Origin: Paenibacillus sp. MZ04-78.2
GTDB lineage: Bacteria; Bacillota; Bacilli; Paenibacillales; NBRC-103111
Direction: 5' to 3'
NCBI RefSeq assembly: GCF_024213375.1
Contig: NZ_JANAVJ010000010.1
Coordinates: 1 to 64,000 of the forward strand
DNA length: 64,000 nucleotides
Position numbers and translations under genes: made by a program. The notes under the pieces are model-generated. The model ran no database searches. It was not told the DNA's origin and saw only the letters and a list, made by a program, of their open reading frames with translations. Position 1 is the first letter of the stretch. Every line of letters starts with the position of its first letter. Below are positions 35,114-43,148 of this stretch, in pieces.

Positions 35114-36508
35114 ATGAACCTCATGAGCGAATCTAGAGCGCACCGAAGCCTTGTCGTCGCTGGAACGGGAAGCGGAGCGGGCAAAACGACCATCACCCTC
35201 GGCCTCATGGCGGCGCTCCGCCGCCGGGGAATGACGGTGCAGGGCTTCAAATGCGGCCCGGACTATATCGATCCGACGTATCATAAGGCGGTGACGGGCA
35301 GACCGTCCCGCAATTTGGACAGCTGGATGCTGACCTCGGACACGGTGAAGGAAATTTACGCCCGGGCTTCCCGGGATGCGGACATTTCGATCATCGAAGG
35401 CGTGATGGGATTTTACGACGGCAAAGATCCGTTGTCCAATACGGGAAGCACGGCGGAAATCAGCCTGCTGCTCGATTGTCCCGTCCTGCTTGTCGTCAAC
35501 TGCCAGAGCATGGCCCGCAGCGCCGCGGCCATCGTCAAAGGCTTCCAGTGCCTGGAGCCGCGCGCCCGTATCGCCGCCGTATTCGCCAACAAGGTAGGCA
35601 GCGACGGGCATTACCGGATCGTGAAGGAAGCGATCGAACAGGAATGTGGCATTCCCGTTATCGGGTACATGAAGCGGGAGGACGCGCTTTCCGTCCCCGA
35701 ACGCCATCTGGGGCTGGTGCCGTCCATCGAGCGCGGGGAGCTTGGCGGCTTGTTCGAAGCGCTGGCTGACCGGATGGATCAGACGGTTGATATGGACCGT
35801 CTGCTGGAGCTGGCGCAAGCGTCCGAGCCTCCGGCCGTCCCGGAGCCGCGCTTATTCGCCGAGCCGTCCCGCCGTTATTGTGTAAGGATGGCGGTTGCCC
35901 GGGACGCCGCATTTCATTTTTATTACCCGGAAAATTTGGAGCTGCTGGAGCTGTACGGGGCGGAGCTTGTCTACTTCTCGCCGCTGGCGGGCGAGCCGCT
36001 GCCGGAAGACGTGCAGGGCTTGTATATCGGCGGCGGGTTTCCCGAGGAATTTGCGGAGCGGCTAAGCGCCCAGACGCAGGTCACGGACTCGATCCGCAGC
36101 GCCGTGGAGCGCGGGCTTCCGACGCTGGCCGAATGCGGCGGCTTTATGTATTTGACCGGAGCAATCGGAGATATGCAAGGGCGAAGCTACCCAATGCTGG
36201 GCCTCGTCCCGGGTCAAGTGACGATGCAGACCAAGCTGGCGGCGCTCGGACTGCGGGAGGTCACGGGAGCGGAAGACAACTTTCTGCTGCCTGAAGGGGA
36301 GACGGCCCGCGGACACGAATTCCATTACTCGGTCTACGAGCCGCAGTCGGAGCTGCCTCACGCTTACGAGACGAAGGGACTGCGCGGCGTGAAAAAGGAC
36401 GGCTGCCTGCTCCATCGGACGGTAGCCGGCTATACGCATTTGCATTTTGCTTCGAACCCCGGCATCGTGGCACGCTGGCTGGAATGCTGCGAAGCGTACG
36501 GCCGTTAG
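35114..36508 (+). CDS. cbiA: Cobyrinate a,c-diamide synthase
   Basis: A 464-residue glutamine amidotransferase that amidates the a and c carboxylates using ATP and glutamine. The N-terminal P-loop is VAGTGSGAGKTTITLGLMAA, followed by GFKCGPDYIDPTYHKAVTGR. The C-terminal GATase domain has its catalytic cysteine in PTLAECGGFMYL and its histidine in ARGHEFHYS. AAAGGAG precedes ATG 35114. It is the last gene of the operon; cbiB, cbiP and adenosyltransferase genes are not in the window. Confidence 0.95.
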   Translation: MNLMSESRAHRSLVVAGTGSGAGKTTITLGLMAALRRRGMTVQGFKCGPDYIDPTYHKAVTGRPSRNLDSWMLTSDTVKEIYARASRDADISIIEGVMGFYDGKDPLSNTGSTAEISLLLDCPVLLVVNCQSMARSAAAIVKGFQCLEPRARIAAVFANKVGSDGHYRIVKEAIEQECGIPVIGYMKREDALSVPERHLGLVPSIERGELGGLFEALADRMDQTVDMDRLLELAQASEPPAVPEPRLFAEPSRRYCVRMAVARDAAFHFYYPENLELLELYGAELVYFSPLAGEPLPEDVQGLYIGGGFPEEFAERLSAQTQVTDSIRSAVERGLPTLAECGGFMYLTGAIGDMQGRSYPMLGLVPGQVTMQTKLAALGLREVTGAEDNFLLPEGETARGHEFHYSVYEPQSELPHAYETKGLRGVKKDGCLLHRTVAGYTHLHFASNPGIVARWLECCEAYGR

Positions 36509-36551
36509 AAATCTCGTGAATACGGCGGGAAGCTTTGTATAAATAGACAAT

Positions 36552-36599
36552 AGGGCTAATCGGCGGTCGGTCGCACGACTCGTCGATTAGCCCTTTTTG
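36552..36599 (+). terminator. Terminator after the cbi operon
   Basis: AGGGCTAATCG (36552-36562) pairs with CGATTAGCCCT (36584-36594), followed by TTTT. The preceding A-rich stretch may let it act on the convergent peroxidase gene as well. Confidence 0.85.
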
Positions 36600-36679
36600 G
36601 CGTGGACTGACCCGCAATACGATCCGATAAAAACAGACCCGCGGCGTCTTTTCCTGCGATGGAGGGATTCGCATGGAAG

Positions 36680-37990
36680 CTAACGGCTTCCGGAGCGAAA
36701 CAGCGTCTCGCCGACAAATCCGCCTTCTCCCGCACCGGGCGGACAAGCGAACACGGCACTGGACACATGCGAAGTAAATTTATTGAGCGCATCCAGCTTC
36801 GCCAGAATGGACTGCATGGGAATGAACTGCTGTTTGACGCTCCGCTGAAAGCTGATAAATAAGAGGCCGGCATCCCAATCGCCTGTCCCAGCGTCGATCC
36901 CGTCGACGTAGGAATAAGCCCGGCGAAGCATTTTCGTTCCCGCGCTGCGGGCTTGCCACACGTGAGAGCTTCCCGGAAAATGGCCCAGCGGAGCCGGGTC
37001 GAATTCATTGTTTCTGCCAAAAGGAGCGCCGCTCTCCTTCAGTCGACCGAAGGTGATCTCCTGCTCGGCGAGCGTGGCTTGGTCCCACTGCTCCAGAAAC
37101 ATGCGAATTTTGCGCGCGACCAAATAAGAGCCGTTCGCCATCCATGCGGGCGTGTCGGACGATGCTACCCAGACGTGCTGCGATCTTGCCGCATCCGAAT
37201 CGAGCTCGCGGTTGGCCGTGCCGTCCTTGAATCCAAACAGATTTCTCGGCGTCTGCCCGTCGGGGGCTCGGATGAAGCCGTTCTGAACCCAGCGGATCGC
37301 CGCGGTGCCCTTGGAAGCTTTAGCCAGGTTGCGGATCGCATGGAAAGCGACGCCCGGATCGTCTGCGCATGCCTGCACCCCGATATCTCCGCCGCACCAT
37401 TGCGGGTTGAGTTGGTCGCCGGGCATAGGCGGAATATCCGATAGCTCGGCCGGCCGCTCGGAGGCGAGGCCGAAGCGGTCTTTGCCGTTGCTTTGGAACA
37501 GCGTGGGTCCGAACCCGAACGTGAGGGTCAGATTCGAGGGGGAGAGCCCCTTCGTTTCTCCGGTATCCGTCGGCGGCGAGGTGACGTCTTCGCCTTCTTT
37601 CAGAGGCTTCCCGGCTGTCATGATAGCGCTGGAGGCGGACCATTCTTGCAATAATTTCAATAGCTGCCCGGCATCCTCATGCAAAATATCGAATGCGGCG
37701 AAGCATACGTACGGCTGCTGAGGGGTGACGATCCCGGCCTGATGCGGACCGAAAAAAGGGACGGCATCGTCAGCATTCACTTGAGGCTTCGTCACCGGCG
37801 TGCCGGAGCCCGGGCCCGGATCGGCGCGTTTAAGAGACATGAAGGTTGCCATCCCGCTCATGCCCATCACAACGCCGGTTCCGGCAATGGCGGTCAGTTT
37901 CAGCATGTCGCGCCGGCTGATCGATTCACCCTCCACTTCCGGCAGTTCCTCCGTGGTTGTGTTCTTTTCTTCCTCAGGCGTACGGTTCAT
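36680..37990 (-). CDS. efeB: Tat-exported Dyp-type haem peroxidase (EfeB-like)
   Basis: A 436-residue protein starting at ATG 37990 with AAGGGGG upstream. A twin-arginine signal is present (ESISRRDMLKLTAIAGTGVV, residues 22-41), so it folds in the cytoplasm and is exported. The DyP family motif GxxDG occurs as GFKDGTAN. The candidate proximal haem histidine lies in GVAFHAIRNLAK, and a conserved arginine lies in KMLRRAYSYVDG. DyP/EfeB proteins oxidise dyes or free iron from haem. No efeU or efeO genes are adjacent, so a link to iron uptake is unproven. Confidence 0.88.
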   Translation of the reverse strand: MNRTPEEEKNTTTEELPEVEGESISRRDMLKLTAIAGTGVVMGMSGMATFMSLKRADPGPGSGTPVTKPQVNADDAVPFFGPHQAGIVTPQQPYVCFAAFDILHEDAGQLLKLLQEWSASSAIMTAGKPLKEGEDVTSPPTDTGETKGLSPSNLTLTFGFGPTLFQSNGKDRFGLASERPAELSDIPPMPGDQLNPQWCGGDIGVQACADDPGVAFHAIRNLAKASKGTAAIRWVQNGFIRAPDGQTPRNLFGFKDGTANRELDSDAARSQHVWVASSDTPAWMANGSYLVARKIRMFLEQWDQATLAEQEITFGRLKESGAPFGRNNEFDPAPLGHFPGSSHVWQARSAGTKMLRRAYSYVDGIDAGTGDWDAGLLFISFQRSVKQQFIPMQSILAKLDALNKFTSHVSSAVFACPPGAGEGGFVGETLFRSGSR

Positions 37991-38053
37991 TGAAAAAGCC
38001 CCCTTGATTTTATGCGTCAATCCCGGCAAGACCGGCGGTGTTTCGGTACACAT

Positions 38054-38237
38054 GGTATCGAGCTGCAGCTCTTTTTGCGTTAACCGTTATCATGGTTCTC
38101 ACAGGGTTAGGATGGATTAAAAAGAGACCAATCAGTTTCTTTTTTACAGTAATTCAGAATTCGGTTGTTTTCAACCGTCTCATGTTACGAATTTGCGACA
38201 GCCGTAAGCCGTATCTCGGCGGAATCCGGGGTGCGAG
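38054..38237. other. Intergenic region upstream of the peroxidase
   Basis: No gene seen. The region must contain the leftward peroxidase promoter, but no convincing pair of boxes was found. The composition around 38115-38160 is T-rich. Confidence 0.4.
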
Positions 38238-38387
38238 GTGAAGTTGGCAACCGATTTGCCGGTCGAGGAGTGGCGGGAGTTGGACCCGATGACCCCGGCA
38301 GACGAGAGGCAGGAAGGGAACGCGATTGCTTTTGCCATCAAGCCGTACGAGATCGATCCGCTGCTGTTGCAGATGAACGGCTGCTAA
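38238..38387 (+). pseudogene. Possible 3' remnant of a glycoside hydrolase gene
   Basis: A short open frame encodes WRELDPMTPADERQEGNAIA, then FAIKPYEIDPLLLQMNGC and a stop. The FxxKPYEI ending resembles the C-terminus of family 38 alpha-mannosidases. No 5' part exists in the window and no ribosome site is evident. It may be a fossil or chance. Confidence 0.3.
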
Positions 38388-38397
38388 AAAATGAAAA

Positions 38398-38441
38398 GAG
38401 GATAGAAGCGGCAGAACCAGGTCTGCTGCTCTATCCTTTAT
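38398..38441. terminator. Bidirectional terminator-like hairpin
   Basis: AGGATAG pairs with CTATCCT, with inner GGCAGA/TCTGC pairing. It lies between the remnant and the AhpD-like gene. Confidence 0.55.
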
Positions 38442-38483
38442 GAACTTACCCGATCAATACCCCGCCGTCCGCCAGAAGCCATT

Positions 38484-38945
38484 TTACTCGGCAGACTGCG
38501 GGTCGAGGCAGCCCGGGAACATGCCGGTGGAGATGGCGAGCCGGTTCCAGCCGTTGATCGTTACGATGGCCATGATCAGCGTGACATATTGTTTCTCATC
38601 AAAATGCTCACGCACCCGTTCGTACAAGCTTTGCGGCACTCCGCCGTCCGAGATCAGCGTCACGGCTTCCGTCAGCTCAAGAGCTGCCCGTTCCGCTTCC
38701 GTGAAGAATGGCGATTCCCGCCAAACGCTAATGAGATGAATCCGGTGTTCGTTGCCGCCGGCTTTCAGCAGCGCCTGCGTATGCATATCGAGGCAAAAAG
38801 CGCAGCCGTTCATTTGCGACGCCCGGATTTTGATCAGCTCGTAGAGCGTGTGGTCCAGCCCGCTGCTTGCGATCAGTTTCTCCAGGCCGAGCATCGTCTC
38901 ATACACTTTCGGGTTCACTTCGTAATGATTCATTCTTACCTTCAT
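38484..38945 (-). CDS. AhpD-like / carboxymuconolactone decarboxylase family protein
   Basis: A 153-residue helical protein with the AhpD redox motif ASQMNGCAFCLDMHTQALLK (CxxC followed by DMH). In AhpD these residues are the active-site cysteines and proton relay of alkylhydroperoxidase activity. The C-terminal SLYERVREHFDEKQYVTLIM is typical of the YnjA/AhpD-like subgroup. GAAGGAGTGG precedes the start. It faces the pheST leader divergently. The substrate is unknown; a role in peroxide defence is a family-level inference. Confidence 0.85.
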   Translation of the reverse strand: MKVRMNHYEVNPKVYETMLGLEKLIASSGLDHTLYELIKIRASQMNGCAFCLDMHTQALLKAGGNEHRIHLISVWRESPFFTEAERAALELTEAVTLISDGGVPQSLYERVREHFDEKQYVTLIMAIVTINGWNRLAISTGMFPGCLDPQSAE

Positions 38946-39131
38946 GCAAATCCACTCCTTCGGTTTTTGTTTTTATTTGCTTACACTCCTAAGACGATGC
39001 AGCGATTTATTTTGTGACCGGACCATTCCCCCCCCCTTGCCGCTTTCCCGCCGATTGCGTCCGAGCCGTCGACAAGTATTGATCCGTGCGTATGTCCCGC
39101 ATGAACATGCTAGGAATCGCGCCGTTTGCGC

Positions 39132-39160
39132 TTGCATTCGGCCGCCGGTTTGCATATAAT
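39132..39160 (+). promoter_or_regulatory. Sigma-A promoter of pheST
   Basis: TTGCAT (39132-39137) and TATAAT (39155-39160) are separated by exactly 17 bp and lie directly before the T-box leader. Confidence 0.85.
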
Positions 39161-39179
39161 ACTTCTCATATACTGAATA

Positions 39180-39475
39180 CTGCCAAATGCGTTGACGGAG
39201 AAAAGTAAGCAGTGCCTCTTGACAGGGAGGAGACGCCGGAGATTGAGAGCGTGTCCGAAGAACCAGGCTGCCGAAGTTCGCTCCCGAGCAGTCCTTTGAA
39301 CCCGCGCGGTCTATCCGACCCGTCGGCAAGTAGGAGGAACCGGTCCGAACGCAAGTTCACGAACCGTTACGTTCAATGAAGAAAGAAGACTTCAAGGCGG
39401 CTTCGCCTGTCTTCTGAACAAGGGTGGTACCACGGCTTTTTCGTCCCTTACCGGGATGGAAAAGCCTTTTTTGCG
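39180..39475 (+). promoter_or_regulatory. T-box leader (phenylalanine) with terminator
   Basis: The hallmark T-box AAGGGTGGTACCACG is at about 39419-39434. It is followed by a strong terminator in which GGCTTTT pairs with GAAAAGCC before TTTTTT (39435-39473). The 5' part contains the expected long stems. Uncharged tRNA-Phe binding to the leader would favour the antiterminator and allow pheST expression. The specifier was not located with certainty (a TTC near 39280 is a candidate). Confidence 0.92.
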
Positions 39476-39520
39476 TTCGCGGACATGGCGGTAGAAATCA
39501 TACAAGGAGGGAATGCAGGC

Positions 39521-40555
39521 ATGAAAGAACGATTGCTTACATTGAAGGAAGAAGCGCTGCGCGAGCTGGCCCAAGTGGAAAACCAGCAGCAGCTTGCCGA
39601 CCTTCGGATCAAGTATTTGGGCAAAAAAGGCCCGCTGACGGAAATTTTGCGCGGGATGGGAGCTTTGAGCGCGGAGGAGCGTCCGGTCATCGGTCAGGTG
39701 GCTAACGAGGTTCGCGGCGCGATTGAGGAAGTCATCGAGGCGAAGCAGGCGGCATACAACGAGGCGGAGACGAACACACGGCTTGCGGCGGAGCGGATCG
39801 ACGTATCGCTGCCGGGACGTCCGGCGGCGCGCGGCGCGGTGCATCCGATCAGCAAAGTGATCGAGGAGATCGAGGATATTTTCATCGGGATGGGCTATAC
39901 GGTAGCCGAAGGTCCCGAGGTGGAGCAGGATTACTACAATTTCGAAGCGCTCAACCTGCCGAAAAACCACCCGGCCCGCGACATGCAGGATTCGTTCTAC
40001 ATTACTGACGAAATTCTGATGCGGACCCAAACGTCGCCTGTTCAGGTTCGTACGATGGAGAAAATGAAAGGGCATGCGCCGGTCAAAATCATTTGTCCCG
40101 GCAAGGTATACCGCCGCGACGACGATGACGCGACCCATTCCCATATGTTTACGCAAATCGAGGGACTGGTCATCGACCGGAACATCCGGATGAGCGATCT
40201 GAAAGGAACGCTGCTCCAATTCGTGCGCGAGCTGTTCGGCTCCAAGACGCAAATTCGTCTTCGCCCGAGCTTTTTCCCTTTCACCGAACCGAGCGTGGAA
40301 GTGGACGTAACCTGCGCCATGTGCGGAGGCAGCGGCTGTCGGGTATGCAAGCAAACCGGCTGGCTCGAAATTTTGGGGGCAGGGATGGTACATCCGCGCG
40401 TGCTCGAAATGGGCGGTTACGATCCGGAGGAATACAGCGGTTTTGCGTTCGGTCTCGGCGTCGAGCGGGTGGCTATGCTGAAGTACGACATTGAAGATAT
40501 CCGGCATTTCTATACGAACGATCTGCGCTTCTTGAAGCAGTTCGTGCATTTGTAA
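39521..40555 (+). CDS. pheS: Phenylalanine-tRNA ligase alpha subunit
   Basis: A 344-residue catalytic subunit, the same length as B. subtilis PheS. The N-terminal coiled coil is followed by class II motifs: [20 protein letters not shown], the motif 2 region [20 protein letters not shown], and the motif 3 region [23 protein letters not shown] 39521 is chosen because AAGGAGGG lies 9 bases upstream; a longer frame begins inside the terminator. It is cotranscribed with pheT. Confidence 0.96.
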   Translation: MKERLLTLKEEALRELAQVENQQQLADLRIKYLGKKGPLTEILRGMGALSAEERPVIGQVANEVRGAIEEVIEAKQAAYNEAETNTRLAAERIDVSLPGRPAARGAVHPISKVIEEIEDIFIGMGYTVAEGPEVEQDYYNFEALNLPKNHPARDMQDSFYITDEILMRTQTSPVQVRTMEKMKGHAPVKIICPGKVYRRDDDDATHSHMFTQIEGLVIDRNIRMSDLKGTLLQFVRELFGSKTQIRLRPSFFPFTEPSVEVDVTCAMCGGSGCRVCKQTGWLEILGAGMVHPRVLEMGGYDPEEYSGFAFGLGVERVAMLKYDIEDIRHFYTNDLRFLKQFVHL

Positions 40556-40578
40556 GCGAGAGGAGCGTGGGCTAAATC

Positions 40579-43029
40579 ATGAAAGTATCTTACCAATGGT
40601 TGTCGCAGTATGTGGATGTCAGCGGCTATTCGGCCGCCGAGCTGGCGGAGAAGCTGACCCGCAGCGGCATTGAAGTCGATATCGTGGAAAGCCGCAACAA
40701 AGGCGTGTCGCAGGTGGTTGTCGGCTTCGTCAAATCGCGCGAGAAACACCCTGACGCGGATAAGCTGAGCGTCTGTATCGTTGACGTCGGCCAAGGCGAG
40801 GATCTGCAAATCGTATGCGGGGCCAAAAACGTAGCCGCAGGGCAAAAGGTGCCCGTCGCCGTCGTCGGCGCGAAGCTGCCGGACGGTCTCGTTATCAAGC
40901 GGGCGAAGCTGCGCGGCGTCGAGTCGCAAGGCATGATCTGTTCGGCCAAGGAGCTCGGCTTGAACGACAAGCTGCTGCCGAAGGAAATTCAAGAAGGCAT
41001 CCTGGTGCTGCCGGAGGATACGCAGGTCGGCGCAAGCATCCTCGACGTTCTTGCGTTGAACGACGAAGTGATGGACTTCGACCTGACGCCGAACCGGTCC
41101 GACTGTCTCAGCATGCTGGGCGCAGCCTACGAGATCGGGGCGATTCTGGGCCGCGAGGTGAAGCTGCCGGATGCGGAAGCGGGCTTGAACGACAGCGCGG
41201 CAGCCGTCAAAGCGGCTGACCGGATTTCCGTGGAAATTTCGCACAAAGAGCAGTGCTCGCATTACGCGGCGCGTCTGATCGAAGGCGTGAAAATCGGGCC
41301 GTCGCCGCTTTGGCTGCAAAACCGCCTGATGGCTGCCGGCGTGCGTCCGATCAACAACATCGTGGATGTGACCAACTACGTCATGTTCGAATACGGCCAG
41401 CCGCTGCACGCTTTCGATGCGGATCAGCTGAACAACGGCCATATCGACGTGCGGCTTGCCCGCGAAGGCGAGAAGCTCGTGACGCTGGATGATGCGGAGC
41501 GCACCTTGGAACCGCATATGCTGTTGATCACCGACGGAGTGAAGCCGGTCGCGCTAGCGGGCGTCATGGGCGGCGCGAACTCCGAAGTGTCGGACGGAAC
41601 GACGCGCATCCTGCTGGAGTCGGCCAACTTTGCCGGTTCCTCGGTCCGCAAAACGTCGCGTCAGCTCGGACTTCGTTCGGAAGCGTCGCTGCGCTTCGAG
41701 AAGGAAGCGAATCCGGAAGCAGTCATTCCGGCGTTGAACCGCGCGGCGGCTCTCATCGCCGAGCTGGCCGGCGGCCAAGTGGCGTCCGGTATCGTCGAAG
41801 CGGTGGCGGGAGAGCGCAAGCTGGTGCAAATCGAGTTGACGGTAAGCCGCATTAATGGATATCTCGGCACGGAGCTGTCGGTTGAAGATGTAAAGGCGAT
41901 CTTCGAACGGCTGAATTTCACGGTTGAGCCGTTGGAGCAGGACGGACTGCTGGTGCATGTGCCGAGCCGCCGCGGCGATATTACCCGCGCGGTCGATCTG
42001 ATCGAGGAAGTGGCCCGTCTGCACGGCTACGACAACATCCCGACCACGCTGATGAACGTGGTCACGACGCCAGGCGCGCTTACCCGGGAGCAGGCGATCC
42101 GCCGCTTGACGCGGACGCTGCTGACGGGCAGCGGCCTGCATGAGGCGATTACGTACACGTTCACGCATCCGGAGCAAATCCGCCAGTATGCGGGCGCTTA
42201 CCGAGACGCGAAGCCGATTGCTCTGGCGATGCCGATGAGCGAGGACCGCAGCGTGCTGCGTACGAGCCTGATCCCACATTTGCTCGATGTGGCGGTATAT
42301 AACCGGAACCGGAATCAGGACGATGTCGCCGTGTTCGAAATCGGCCGCGTATTCGTAACTAGTGAGGAATCGCTGAGCCGCCAGCCGGAGGAGAAATTGC
42401 AGCTTGCAATTTTGTTAACGGGCAAACGAAGCGAGCTGCATTGGACCGGCAAACCGTCCGATGTCGACTTTTATGATTTGAAGGGCATTTTCGAAGGGGT
42501 AGTATCTTATCTCGGAATCGATGGCATCCGGTACGAGGCCGCCCAGCCGGAAGGCTTCCATCCGGGACGGAGTGCGCAGATCGTTGTCGAAACGCCGAGC
42601 GGCAGCCAGACTATCGGAACGATCGGCCAGCTTCACCCGGCGCTTCAGCAGCAAAAAGACCTTGCGGACACATATGTCCTCGAAGTAGAGCTGGGTACGC
42701 TCACGCAATTGGCAAGCGAAAGCTTTGCCTACCGTCCGTTGCCCCGTTTCCCGTCTATCGGCCGGGATATGGCGCTCGTCGTGGACCGCAGCGTTCCCGT
42801 CGGCGATCTGCTCGCCAAGACACGGGAAACCGCAGGCAGCCTGCTCGAATCGATCCAGGTGTTCGACATTTACACTGGCGAGCGGCTTGGCGCGGATAAG
42901 AAGAGCGTGGCCATCTCGCTGGTTTACCGCACTCCGGAGCGGACGCTGACGGACGAAGAGGTCAGCGAGCTGCACGGCCGTGTCGTAGCGGCCCTTGAGA
43001 CCGGGTTCGGCGCCGAGCTTAGGAAATAA
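40579..43029 (+). CDS. pheT: Phenylalanine-tRNA ligase beta subunit
   Basis: An 816-residue subunit. In order: tRNA-binding domain (VGFVKSREKHPDADKLSVCI), the B3/4 editing domain (NNIVDVTNYVMFEYGQPLHA and FDADQL), the B5 domain (SRRGDITRAVDLIEEVARLH), and the anticodon-binding FDX-ACB domain at the C-terminus (PLPRFPSIGRDMALVVDRSV). Size and domain order are standard. 23 bp after pheS. Confidence 0.96.
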   Translation: MKVSYQWLSQYVDVSGYSAAELAEKLTRSGIEVDIVESRNKGVSQVVVGFVKSREKHPDADKLSVCIVDVGQGEDLQIVCGAKNVAAGQKVPVAVVGAKLPDGLVIKRAKLRGVESQGMICSAKELGLNDKLLPKEIQEGILVLPEDTQVGASILDVLALNDEVMDFDLTPNRSDCLSMLGAAYEIGAILGREVKLPDAEAGLNDSAAAVKAADRISVEISHKEQCSHYAARLIEGVKIGPSPLWLQNRLMAAGVRPINNIVDVTNYVMFEYGQPLHAFDADQLNNGHIDVRLAREGEKLVTLDDAERTLEPHMLLITDGVKPVALAGVMGGANSEVSDGTTRILLESANFAGSSVRKTSRQLGLRSEASLRFEKEANPEAVIPALNRAAALIAELAGGQVASGIVEAVAGERKLVQIELTVSRINGYLGTELSVEDVKAIFERLNFTVEPLEQDGLLVHVPSRRGDITRAVDLIEEVARLHGYDNIPTTLMNVVTTPGALTREQAIRRLTRTLLTGSGLHEAITYTFTHPEQIRQYAGAYRDAKPIALAMPMSEDRSVLRTSLIPHLLDVAVYNRNRNQDDVAVFEIGRVFVTSEESLSRQPEEKLQLAILLTGKRSELHWTGKPSDVDFYDLKGIFEGVVSYLGIDGIRYEAAQPEGFHPGRSAQIVVETPSGSQTIGTIGQLHPALQQQKDLADTYVLEVELGTLTQLASESFAYRPLPRFPSIGRDMALVVDRSVPVGDLLAKTRETAGSLLESIQVFDIYTGERLGADKKSVAISLVYRTPERTLTDEEVSELHGRVVAALETGFGAELRK

Positions 43030-43079
43030 TTCCCTCGCCTTTTGACCGGCAAAAGTCTGAAAAAGACAGCAGGAAAAGC

Positions 43080-43122
43080 GATTCTCCGTATCGAAGTCTA
43101 TAGGATACGGAGAATCTTTTTT
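43080..43122 (+). terminator. Terminator after pheST
   Basis: A perfect 13-bp stem, GATTCTCCGTATC with GATACGGAGAATC, followed by TTTTTT. Confidence 0.92.
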
Positions 43123-43148
43123 GTGTTTCGGAAAGGGGAGCAAGGCGA

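Noticed and set aside
38165-38443. A 92-residue plus-strand gene in the gap before the AhpD-like gene
   Set aside because: The composition looks random, it lacks a ribosome site and it runs into a terminator; only the short 38238-38387 frame looks protein-like.
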